Positions 1 through 6,884 are shown, counted from the first letter of the stretch. The stretch is DNA of 14,689 nucleotides from Bacteroidales bacterium (GCA_012798745.1 JAAZMQ010000157.1:1-14689); one strand, 5' to 3'. Notes: generated by a model from the letters alone, not told the origin. Made by a program: numbers and translations.

Positions 1-659
1 GGTCGTGTAAGTTCTGCAATACGCGGACCGGACGCCCACTGGCATTGGATCCGGCTGAGCCGGAAAATGTGGCTCAGTCGGTTAAATTGATGAAGTTGAG
101 ACACGTTGTTATTACCTCGGTCGATCGGGACGATTTGCCGGATTTGGGTGCAGAACACTGGATAAAAACCGTCGAGGCGATTCGGCGTGAAAATCCGGGA
201 ACAACTATCGAAATCCTTGTTCCCGATTTTCAAGGAAGAGAGGAGCTTATTGACAGTGTTTGTGCTGCCCGGCCTGATGTTATGGGGCATAACATGGAAA
301 CTGTTCGTCGTCTGACGCCGCAGATTCGCAGTGCCGCAAAGTACGATGTCAGCCTCAAAACCCTGGCTCGTATTGCCGAAAACGGTGTTTTATCCAAATC
401 GGGCATCATGGTGGGGCTGGGTGAAACTCACGAAGAAATTTATGAACTGATGGACGATTTATTGGCTGTTGGTTGTCGTTCGCTCACCATCGGGCAGTAT
501 TTACAGCCTTCTCGAAAACATTATCCTGTGAGGGAATACGTTCATCCTGATACCTTTGATGAATTTCGAAAAACAGCTCTTGAAAAGGGCTTTACTACTG
601 TAATCAGTGGGCCGCTGGTACGTTCCTCTTATCATGCAGATATTTATTTTCGCCCGTAA
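1..659 (+). CDS. lipA: Lipoyl synthase, 5'-truncated by window edge
   Basis: Radical-SAM enzyme that inserts two sulfur atoms into the protein-bound octanoyl chain of lipoate-dependent enzymes (cytoplasm, lipoate biosynthesis). The reading frame starts at base 3. The first residues are SCKFCNTRTGRPLALDPAEP, which carry the last two cysteines of the CX3CX2C cluster motif. The leading GG fits the end of an Arg codon, as expected for the family's CTRSCKFC. The family-typical C-terminal RSSYHAD is present; the RSSY serine is known to ligate the auxiliary iron-sulfur cluster. About 218 codons are visible of a protein usually near 285-300 residues, so only the N-terminus with the first cysteine motif is missing. 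A TTG at 45 is not the true start, because the frame is open to the edge and the upstream residues are conserved. A 60-bp gap separates it from the next gene, so co-transcription is possible. Confidence 0.97.
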   Translation, partial: SCKFCNTRTGRPLALDPAEPENVAQSVKLMKLRHVVITSVDRDDLPDLGAEHWIKTVEAIRRENPGTTIEILVPDFQGREELIDSVCAARPDVMGHNMETVRRLTPQIRSAAKYDVSLKTLARIAENGVLSKSGIMVGLGETHEEIYELMDDLLAVGCRSLTIGQYLQPSRKHYPVREYVHPDTFDEFRKTALEKGFTTVISGPLVRSSYHADIYFRP

Positions 660-719
660 GGAACAAAAGTCGTTGGCAGTTGTTATTATAGCGAGACTGT
701 CGATTGTCTTTGGGTGAAT

Positions 720-1829
720 ATGAATGGCATACAAAAATTATTGAAAAATCCTGCGTTCGGACTTATTCCTTTCCTGGTTTTTTCTTTTCTTATTGGAAGA
801 ATAGACTTCAGGTTAGCTTTGCTTATTGCTGCAGCGTTATCGGCAGCGGCTTTTCTTGTCGTTAAAAAGCAAAGTAGGTTGATTTATGATCTTTCGTTTA
901 TCACGTTTATTCTCTCGTTTGTACTGTCTTTTTTTATTCCGCCTCAAATCGACGAATTCGGAACGTTTGTTCTTATCGAAATTATTTTTGTGTTAACGTT
1001 GATTGTTTCCCGCCTTTCGCGTTCGAAAATCATTTTTCGTCTTGCAAAAAATGCCAATCCGATGGTTAAAAATTATTTGAGCGAATCGTTTAGGGTGGCA
1101 TTTCAAACACAATATGGCCTTTCTATTCATTTGTTGCTGGTACTTGCTTTTTTTATCTTTTCTACTACCGGTACTTCTTTTCTCCACAGGTTGGCCGGGA
1201 TTACCTTTTTTCAGATTATTTTAATTACTATCATCGTGATGGAGATGATGCGTCTTCGTATGCTTGACAAGCAGCTAAAAAAAGAAGAATGGCTGCCTGT
1301 AGTGAATGAGCGCGGTAACGTTAAGGGGAAAATAGCCAAATCGGTTTCTAGAGAAATGAAAAATAAATTCATGCATCCGGTAGTGAGGTGTGTGGTGATA
1401 TACAAAGGGAAAATATACTTGAAAAAGCGCGATGAGTCTTGGTTGTTGGACCCCGGCAAGTTGGATCACCCTTTTGAAAAATACATGAGTTTTAATAACC
1501 ATGATCCCGACGAAGTAGTTCGCAACGTCATTCGCAAGGAGTGTGGCAGCGATGCTTTACCTGTTCGGTTTTTGTTGAAATATGTTTTTGAAAACGAGGA
1601 TACAAAACGGCTGATTTTTTTATATGTTTCCGACATCGAGGATGAAGAAGTGTTCAACAGTTTGCAGCTTGAAGGAGGAAAGTTGTGGACTGAATCGCAG
1701 ATAGAGGATAATCTGGGGAACAACCTTTTTTCGGAATGTTTTGAATTGGAATACGAATACTTGAAAAATACGATTCTTATGGTTCGTCATTTAAAAGAAA
1801 AAACGGATCCTTTAGACAAGAGAGAATAA
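720..1829 (+). CDS. Polytopic membrane protein with C-terminal degenerate Nudix-like domain
   Basis: A 369-residue protein. The first ~180 residues hold about six hydrophobic segments (roughly 13-26, 32-48, 56-73, 83-98, 132-150 and 157-178). A soluble domain of ~180 residues follows. It begins EEWLPVVNERGNVKGKIAKS and continues with HPVVRCVVIYKGKIYLKKRD, which resembles the start of IPP-isomerase/YfcD-like Nudix domains. The Nudix-box helix reads DEVVRNVIRKECG (about 264-276). Against REUxEExG the Arg and two of the Glu residues are replaced (NVIRKECG), so hydrolase activity is doubtful and a binding role is possible. The soluble part should lie in the cytoplasm, but topology is inferred. 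I chose the ATG at 720; an in-frame GTG at 714 would add two residues. No clear Shine-Dalgarno sequence is visible. The domain assignment rests on motif resemblance, and the function is unknown. Confidence 0.8.
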   Translation: MNGIQKLLKNPAFGLIPFLVFSFLIGRIDFRLALLIAAALSAAAFLVVKKQSRLIYDLSFITFILSFVLSFFIPPQIDEFGTFVLIEIIFVLTLIVSRLSRSKIIFRLAKNANPMVKNYLSESFRVAFQTQYGLSIHLLLVLAFFIFSTTGTSFLHRLAGITFFQIILITIIVMEMMRLRMLDKQLKKEEWLPVVNERGNVKGKIAKSVSREMKNKFMHPVVRCVVIYKGKIYLKKRDESWLLDPGKLDHPFEKYMSFNNHDPDEVVRNVIRKECGSDALPVRFLLKYVFENEDTKRLIFLYVSDIEDEEVFNSLQLEGGKLWTESQIEDNLGNNLFSECFELEYEYLKNTILMVRHLKEKTDPLDKRE

Positions 1830-1908
1830 AAAGAGGTAGTCTTAAAATAAAAAATAAGCCTCTGAGAATTGAATATTTGAAATTATTCTTCGATAGGAGT
1901 ACGAACAC

Positions 1909-1957
1909 AAAGAGGGTGAAATCACATTGTGATACACCCTCTTTCTCATGAGAAAGA
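1909..1957. terminator. Bidirectional terminator with overlapping alternative hairpin
   Basis: Perfect 10-bp arms (aaagagggtg at 1909-1918, caccctcttt at 1935-1944) enclose a second 5-bp stem (atcac 1921-1925, gtgat 1929-1933). The A-rich 5' side and T-rich 3' side suit termination from either strand. This fits its place between the convergent Nudix-like gene (ending 1829) and uxaE (ending 1966). A second perfect 18-nt palindrome (1940-1957, centred on ctcatgag) shares bases 1940-1944 with the first stem, so the two cannot both form fully. Confidence 0.7.
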
Positions 1958-1965
1958 AAATCTTT

Positions 1966-3216
1966 TTAGAGATTGAATAATCTTTTTAAATGCCGGTCGT
2001 AAATGTTTTCTTCTACGCAAGAACCTATGATATCGGCATATTTTTTAAGCAAATCGGTAAATTCTTTCCCCATTTCTGCAGCTACAGGATAAGCTACATG
2101 GATCAACTGGCGGAAGTGGGAATTATAATCAGGATGATCGGGAATATGACGCAGTGTATTGGCAAATTTTTCACCCGACCAGCTGTTGACCTCGTTAACA
2201 GAGGGTAGTTTATCCGGATCGATATCAATTACATCAGCATACGGTGCACACAACTCTTCTCTTCTTCCATAAGCGTTTGCATATATTTTTTTTGCAACAT
2301 TCAGTCCGTCGTTTCCTGCGATCGATAAACCAATAACTTCTTCGAGCCAGGTAGTCCCGGCCGTTTTCAAATGCAAGCCTTTGTCATATTTGTTGATGAT
2401 TTTTGCCATGATCGGATAAATGGAGAATTTATCGCTTCCCGAATGTACGCTGAGTTTTAGTTCTTCAGGAAGACCGAATTCTTTTACTGCAAAATCGATA
2501 ACGAGAACATCTTCTTCGAATTCCTTTGCAAACTGATCGAGATCGCCAACATAATCCACTCCCTTGTTGAATCTCCCTGTAAATTTTGGAGCGATTGTTT
2601 GGACGGGAACCCCCTTATCGGCCAACATTTTCAGGATAAACAACATTTCTACCGGTGTTTGGGGTGTTTCTACCTCATCCATGGATACTTCGGTAATAAA
2701 ATTCCCTTCTCCTTTTTCTTTCTTCAGATAAGCATATATTTCGAATGCTTGTTGTGTGGCTGCCAAAAATTTATTGGCGATTTCTTCCAATAGTTGACGG
2801 GTAATTTCCAACGGTTTTACAATGCCCGGCACGTGCAATTGCCCCGTATATTTTTCGCAGGAAGCAACGAAATCCTCAATCTCTTCTTTTTTGCTTTCTT
2901 TTCCTATGAAAGCAGCCACGTCAAGCGTAAAAAAATCGGAAACTTCAACAAAGGGTGCAACGGTATTCAGGTTAATATGGTCTGCATCTACAAAGTATTG
3001 TCCTTTATAATTCAATGCTTTTACGGCTTCATCGGCCTCTTTGCGTACATCGGCCGGATGAGAATTCACATACATGTGTTCACGGTTCGATTTATTCCAT
3101 ACCGGAATAATTTTCAATCCTGCTTTGTTTGCTTTCATTAATGCTCTTAACTGGGCTTTGCCTTGGTGTGAGAATCTGTCGCCCACACCAAAACTGTATT
3201 TTCCTAGCTTCATCAT
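1966..3216 (-). CDS. uxaE: Tagaturonate/fructuronate epimerase family protein (UxaE-like)
   Basis: A 416-residue protein that I recognise as the tagaturonate epimerase family, first characterised in Thermotoga. The family interconverts D-tagaturonate and D-fructuronate and so replaces the UxaB-UxaA branch of galacturonate breakdown. Visible conserved-looking blocks with probable metal or substrate residues are FVDADHIN (75-82), SVHSGSDKFSIYP (256-268) and HLKTAGTTWLEE (282-293). There is no signal peptide or membrane span, so it should be cytoplasmic. The start is ATG-ATG, so either Met 1 or Met 2 could be used. It lies 30 bp downstream of uxaC on the same strand and is almost surely in the same operon. 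That partner gives the strongest support for the function, since UxaC produces exactly its substrates. Exact catalytic residues are not assigned here. It is slightly shorter than I recall for the Thermotoga enzyme. Confidence 0.78.
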   Translation of the reverse strand: MMKLGKYSFGVGDRFSHQGKAQLRALMKANKAGLKIIPVWNKSNREHMYVNSHPADVRKEADEAVKALNYKGQYFVDADHINLNTVAPFVEVSDFFTLDVAAFIGKESKKEEIEDFVASCEKYTGQLHVPGIVKPLEITRQLLEEIANKFLAATQQAFEIYAYLKKEKGEGNFITEVSMDEVETPQTPVEMLFILKMLADKGVPVQTIAPKFTGRFNKGVDYVGDLDQFAKEFEEDVLVIDFAVKEFGLPEELKLSVHSGSDKFSIYPIMAKIINKYDKGLHLKTAGTTWLEEVIGLSIAGNDGLNVAKKIYANAYGRREELCAPYADVIDIDPDKLPSVNEVNSWSGEKFANTLRHIPDHPDYNSHFRQLIHVAYPVAAEMGKEFTDLLKKYADIIGSCVEENIYDRHLKRLFNL

Positions 3217-3246
3217 AATGGAATATATTTTTGAAAATCAATAATT

Positions 3247-4656
3247 TTAAAAGTTGAAATAGTTTTTCGCATTGTAATACGAAATGTTTTCAACCATCTC
3301 TCCTATGAATGCCATTTCAGATGCCGGCAATAAACCGGTTTCCACATCGTTACCAATCAAATTGCATAATATGCGACGAAAATATTCGTGACGCGGATAG
3401 GATAGAAAACTGCGCGAATCGGTAAGCATTCCTACGAAACGGCTCAACAGCCCCATATTGGAAAGTGATGTCAATTGCGCTTCTATTCCCGTTTTCTGAT
3501 CGAGGAACCACCATGCTGCACCAAATTGAATTTTACCGGGAACAGATCCGTCCTGAAAGTTACCTATCATCGTTGCTACGAGGTCGTTGTCTCTGGGATT
3601 GATATTATAAATGATGGTTTTGGCAAGTTTGTTGTCTACGTCTAATCGGTCAAGAAAACGGCTCATGTTTTTTGCTACGGTAAAATCGCCGATGGAATCG
3701 AATCCGGTATCGGGTCCCAACTGCCTAAACATACGGGTATTATTGTTTCGGATAGGGCCGTAGTGAAACTGTTGTGTCCATCCTTTTTCCCAATCCATTA
3801 TTGCACCTTCGTAAAGTATGGCCGATTTGAATTTCAGAATCTCTTCTTGAGATAGTTCTTTTCCCCCATATACTTTGTTAAATATGGAGTCGATTTCTGT
3901 TTGCGTATATGGTTCGGCGTAGAATTCTTCTATCCCGTGATCGGATAATTTGCAACCCGCGCTTGCAAAAAAATCGTGACGTTTGCGCAAGGCTTCAATA
4001 AGGTCGGAGAATTTGCTGATGGTTACGCCGGAAACCTTCGAGAGCTTTTCTACATACGCCCGATATTCGGCGGGATTTTCCACTGCCATTGCTTTGTCGG
4101 GGCGCCATGCAGGCAGTACTTTTATTTCGAAACCTTCTTTTTTTAAAGCGAGATGATGTTCGAGGCTGTCTACAGGATCATCCGTTGTGCAAACGGTTTC
4201 CACATTGAATTTTTTCATTAGTCCGCGTGCAGAAAATTCCGGAGTACGCAGTTTTTCGGTGCAAATGTCATAAATTTTTTTAGCTGTTGTTGGATTCAGA
4301 ATTTCATTTACTTCAAAAGCCGTTTTCAGTTCGAGGTGTGTCCAGTGGTACAGTGGATTTCGCATGGTATAAGGAACTGTTTCTGCCCACTTTTCGAACT
4401 TTTCCCAATCCGATGTATCTTTGCCCGTACAATAGCGTTCGTCAACGCCATTGGTTCGCATGGCGCGCCATTTGTAATGATCACCTTCGAGCCATATTTG
4501 CCCCAAGTTGTCAAATTGGTGATCGTTTGCGATATATGCCGGATTTAAATGACAATGGTAATCGATGATGGGCATTTTTTTTGCATGTTTATGATACAGT
4601 TCTTTTGCTGCGTCGGTTTGAAGTAAGAAATCTTCGTGAATAAAACTTTTTTCCAT
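3247..4656 (-). CDS. uxaC: Glucuronate/galacturonate isomerase
   Basis: Uronate isomerase of the amidohydrolase fold. It converts D-glucuronate to D-fructuronate and D-galacturonate to D-tagaturonate in the cytoplasm, the first step of hexuronate catabolism. It has 469 residues, matching the family's usual ~470. The N-terminal metal motif DYHCHLNP gives the HxH pair at 34 and 36. Other family blocks are CTTDDPVDSLEHH (156-168), LPAWRPDKAM (181-190), FHYGPIRNNNTRMF (297-310) and LTDSRSFLSYPRHEYFRR (411-428), the last carrying the conserved Asp near 413. The reading frame is intact. It is the first gene of a minus-strand pair with uxaE and is divergent from the secreted esterase across a repeat-rich 646-bp gap. 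Regulation by a hexuronate-responsive repressor is plausible from the repeats upstream, but no regulator gene is in the window. Confidence 0.97.
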   Translation of the reverse strand: MEKSFIHEDFLLQTDAAKELYHKHAKKMPIIDYHCHLNPAYIANDHQFDNLGQIWLEGDHYKWRAMRTNGVDERYCTGKDTSDWEKFEKWAETVPYTMRNPLYHWTHLELKTAFEVNEILNPTTAKKIYDICTEKLRTPEFSARGLMKKFNVETVCTTDDPVDSLEHHLALKKEGFEIKVLPAWRPDKAMAVENPAEYRAYVEKLSKVSGVTISKFSDLIEALRKRHDFFASAGCKLSDHGIEEFYAEPYTQTEIDSIFNKVYGGKELSQEEILKFKSAILYEGAIMDWEKGWTQQFHYGPIRNNNTRMFRQLGPDTGFDSIGDFTVAKNMSRFLDRLDVDNKLAKTIIYNINPRDNDLVATMIGNFQDGSVPGKIQFGAAWWFLDQKTGIEAQLTSLSNMGLLSRFVGMLTDSRSFLSYPRHEYFRRILCNLIGNDVETGLLPASEMAFIGEMVENISYYNAKNYFNF

Positions 4657-4680
4657 AGCTATATGTTTTTAAAAAAATTA

Positions 4681-4716
4681 AAAGTAAGAATCATCAATAA
4701 AGTAAGAATCATCAAT
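4681..4716. repeat. Perfect 18-bp tandem duplication in the uxaC leader
   Basis: The unit aaagtaagaatcatcaat occurs twice head-to-tail without mismatch (4681-4698 and 4699-4716). It lies 25-60 bp upstream of the uxaC start codon, inside the likely 5' untranslated region. It may be a recent slippage duplication or a doubled binding site; the sequence does not decide this. Confidence 0.9.
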
Positions 4717-4735
4717 ATAAATATCTCATGTTTGG

Positions 4736-4760
4736 CAAATATATGCATTTATATGCATTT
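4736..4760 (-). promoter_or_regulatory. Candidate uxaC promoter -7 box with overlapping operator-like repeats
   Basis: On the minus strand TATATTTG (4743-4736) matches the Bacteroidota TAnnTTTG -7 consensus and would place the start of transcription near 4732, about 75 bp before uxaC. Immediately upstream the 10-bp unit atatgcattt is repeated in tandem (4741-4750 and 4751-4760), each copy centred on the palindrome atgcat. The repeats fall where a repressor would block polymerase. A TTTG at 4774-4771 is too far (27 bp) for a normal -33 element. Confidence 0.45.
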
Positions 4761-5187
4761 GATATCTAAACAAAGAAAGTTTTTTAACGAATCTTGAATT
4801 AGTTGTTCGAACAATCAAAAATTAAATTCTGTGTAAAATTTGTAGGTTTACCTCAGCAAATTTGATGATCCAACCCGTGCTGCAATGGATGAGAACAGAA
4901 GCGGAACAAAATTTTATCTTTCGTCGGAAAATGGAGTCAGAGTGCACAAAAATTTTATCCTTTTTCTAAAGAGCGGCGTTAACAAAAACTGAACAGATTC
5001 CTTTGTCGAATTTTCAGGCGTGAGTTACAGAAAATATTATCCTATTTCTGAAAATCTGTCGGACGTATATTTTAATTTTTTAACCCTAAATCGATTCGTC
5101 TTTGGGGTAAATTGCTTTCATTTGTTAAAGTATATTATCAGGATGGGGGTAAATCAAGCTGTTTATATGCGTCCTGAAAATCCGACG

Positions 5188-5217
5188 GAGGATAAATTTT
5201 TTTTTATCCTCTTTTTT
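5188..5217 (+). terminator. Intrinsic terminator-like hairpin upstream of the esterase
   Basis: Perfect 9-bp arms gaggataaa (5188-5196) and tttatcctc (5203-5211) surround a T6 loop and are followed directly by six T (5212-5217). This is a rho-independent terminator shape for plus-strand transcripts only. There is no upstream plus-strand gene for it to end, so it may close a small RNA or attenuate a long leader of the esterase. The stem is AT-rich, so its strength is uncertain. Confidence 0.5.
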
Positions 5218-5240
5218 ACAAAGATTTTTTGCATCTTTGT
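5218..5240 (+). promoter_or_regulatory. Weak -7 box inside an inverted repeat, candidate esterase promoter
   Basis: acaaagat (5218-5225) and atctttgt (5233-5240) form perfect 8-bp arms around 7 nt. The right arm contains CATCTTTG (5232-5239), one base off TAnnTTTG, which would start transcription about 55-60 bp before the esterase ATG. No clear -33 element is visible. The symmetry could equally be an operator. Confidence 0.3.
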
Positions 5241-5302
5241 GACGCATGCCGCCTTCGACAATTGAATTTATTCAAACGATTTTTTAAGTAATAATACGCA
5301 TC

Positions 5303-6733
5303 ATGAAAAAAGTTTATTTTTTAACGTTCTTGTTTTGCTGCCTGGTTGCAGCAGTTTTTGCAAAACCGATTTTACCGGAAATATTGAGTGATAACATGGT
5401 TTTGCAGCAAAATGCTAAAGTGAATATTTGGGGAAAATCCGCTCCCGGAAAAACAGTGGCAGTGCGTCCTTCATGGACATCTGAAGTCACTAAGGTAAAA
5501 GCCGATGCCAAAGGAAATTGGATTGCTTCCATTTCTACCCCTTCGGCCGGTTTCACTCCGTATTCCCTTTCCGTTTCCGATGGAGAGGAAGTAGTTTTAA
5601 ACAATGTATTGATAGGAGAGGTGTGGCTTGCTTCCGGGCAGAGCAACATGGAAATGCCGTTGAACGGTTTTTGGAACAATCCGGTGCTTAAAGCCAACGA
5701 AACCATTGCAATGGCAGGGCAAAACAAGGGAATCCGTTTCGTTACCATTCCCAAAACAGAGGCGATGGAACCACAGGAAACCGTTAAGGGCATGTGGCAA
5801 GAATGTACCCCGGAAAATGCGCCGGGTTTCAGTGCCACGGCATATTATTTTGCGCAAACGCTTTATCGGGCGTTACATGTTCCCGTTGGGATTATTGTAT
5901 CGAGTTGGGGAGGCTCAAGAGTGGAATGTTGGACAAGCCGGGAAATATTGGAAACCTATCCCGATGTCGATTTGAGTGAAAAAGCTATTAATGAACTCCC
6001 TTCGTCTGCGCGTCCGATGGTGATGTATAATGCGATGATACGTCCGTTGATTCATTATACTGTCAAGGGTTTTATCTGGTATCAAGGAGAATCCAATGTA
6101 GGCAGCCACGATGTGTATGCCGAGCGACTTGCCAACATGGTCAATTGTTGGAGAAAAGATTGGAGATTGGGCGATTTGCCGTTTTATTACGTAGAAATAG
6201 CTCCTTTTATTTATGGAGATGGGGAAACCGGCACTTCCGGAGCGCTGCTGCGAGAGGCTCAATTCAAGGCACAATTTCTGATTCCCAACAGTGGCATGAT
6301 TTCGACTAACGATTTGGTGGAAGATTACGAGAAAACCAATATTCATCCCCGTAATAAAATTGATGTAGGGAAAAGACTTGCGTTCATGGCTCTTTCGCAA
6401 ACTTATGGTCATGCGGGCGTAGCCGATCACGGGCCGGAGTATAAATCGATGGAAATAAAGGGCGGAAAAATTTTCCTTTCTTTCAATCATTCAGAGAACG
6501 GTTTCAGCAGAACGGTGGGTATAAATGGTTTCGAGATTGCCGGAAACGATCGGATTTTTCATCCGGCTAAGGTTGAAGTCGATTTGAACAACAGAATATT
6601 GATTGTTTCGAATGAAAATATTCCGAATCCTGTGGCGGTAAGATATTGCTTTAAGAATTTTCAAATCGGGAATCTTTACAATACCCGCGAATTGCCTGTG
6701 GTTCCTTTCAGAACGGATAATTTCGAAAAATAA
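5303..6733 (+). CDS. Secreted SGNH carbohydrate esterase (sialate O-acetylesterase family)
   Basis: A 476-residue exported esterase that should remove O-acetyl groups from sugars. The N-terminus MKKVYFLTFLFCCLVAAVFA is a clear signal peptide with probable cleavage after residue 20. The double cysteine is followed by LVAA rather than a clean lipobox, so a soluble periplasmic protein is more likely than a lipoprotein. A beta-rich domain (about 22-105) precedes the SGNH core. That core has the nucleophile motif GQSNM (Ser 114), SSWGGSRVECW (199-209), WYQGESN (258-264) and the catalytic Asp/His block TNDLVEDYEKTNIHPRNK (334-351). The family name is sialate O-acetylesterase, but many Bacteroidota members act on acetylated plant glycans. 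Divergence from a hexuronate cassette suggests acetylated pectin or glucuronoxylan as substrate; this is inference. No sialic-acid genes are nearby. Confidence 0.92.
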   Translation: MKKVYFLTFLFCCLVAAVFAKPILPEILSDNMVLQQNAKVNIWGKSAPGKTVAVRPSWTSEVTKVKADAKGNWIASISTPSAGFTPYSLSVSDGEEVVLNNVLIGEVWLASGQSNMEMPLNGFWNNPVLKANETIAMAGQNKGIRFVTIPKTEAMEPQETVKGMWQECTPENAPGFSATAYYFAQTLYRALHVPVGIIVSSWGGSRVECWTSREILETYPDVDLSEKAINELPSSARPMVMYNAMIRPLIHYTVKGFIWYQGESNVGSHDVYAERLANMVNCWRKDWRLGDLPFYYVEIAPFIYGDGETGTSGALLREAQFKAQFLIPNSGMISTNDLVEDYEKTNIHPRNKIDVGKRLAFMALSQTYGHAGVADHGPEYKSMEIKGGKIFLSFNHSENGFSRTVGINGFEIAGNDRIFHPAKVEVDLNNRILIVSNENIPNPVAVRYCFKNFQIGNLYNTRELPVVPFRTDNFEK

Positions 6734-6777
6734 AAACTACAACTTTTGCGATTGTCGCCTATAAACTTATGTTGGTG

Positions 6778-6818
6778 GGATTATTTGCGAAAATTATCCT
6801 TATAATCCTTATTTTTTA
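6778..6818 (+). terminator. Possible weak terminator after the esterase
   Basis: Arms ggattat (6778-6784) and ataatcc (6802-6808) can pair around a 17-nt loop and are followed by a T-rich run (ttatttttta). The long loop and AT-rich stem make this a weak candidate. It would separate the esterase from the DUF3575 gene, which has its own promoter-like box. Confidence 0.3.
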
Positions 6819-6825
6819 GCAATTT

Positions 6826-6849
6826 TCCGTTATCTTTGCCAATAACGGA
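6826..6849 (+). promoter_or_regulatory. Promoter -7 box TATCTTTG within an inverted repeat, upstream of DUF3575 gene
   Basis: TATCTTTG (6831-6838) is a full match to the Bacteroidota TAnnTTTG element and predicts transcription from about 6842, roughly 43 bp before the ATG. Perfect 8-bp arms tccgttat (6826-6833) and ataacgga (6842-6849) bracket it, so the start point lies in a dyad that could be an operator. A convincing -33 TTG is not seen at 19-21 bp. Confidence 0.55.
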
Positions 6850-6884
6850 TCATTAATGTGTTATTCTAATTTTATCGAAGAACA

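Larger units (their letters stand above)
4657..5302. other. Gene-poor divergent control region between uxaC and esterase
   Basis: No convincing gene lies in these 646 bp. From the uxaC side it holds an 18-bp tandem repeat (4681-4716), a TATATTTG -7-like box on the minus strand (4743-4736) and a 10-bp direct repeat (4741-4760). Next come a 48-codon open stretch with no clear start (4846-4992) and an imperfect 18-bp direct repeat (5048-5065 and 5174-5191). On the esterase side there is a terminator-like hairpin (5188-5217), an inverted repeat around a weak -7 box (5218-5240) and a small palindrome ttgaat-tt-attcaa (5262-5275). An open frame at 5020-5265 starts with GTG, runs through the hairpin and has a phenylalanine-rich, homopolymer-derived C-terminus, so I do not call it. 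Confidence 0.6.

Noticed and set aside
4287..4568. Plus-strand open frames antisense to uxaC
   Set aside because: They are shadow frames inside a well-conserved gene with no protein-like features.
5020..5265. 81-residue plus-strand open frame (GTG start) in the uxaC/esterase gap
   Set aside because: It runs through a terminator-like hairpin, its phenylalanine-rich C-terminus comes from T tracts, it has no ribosome binding site and it resembles no family I know.
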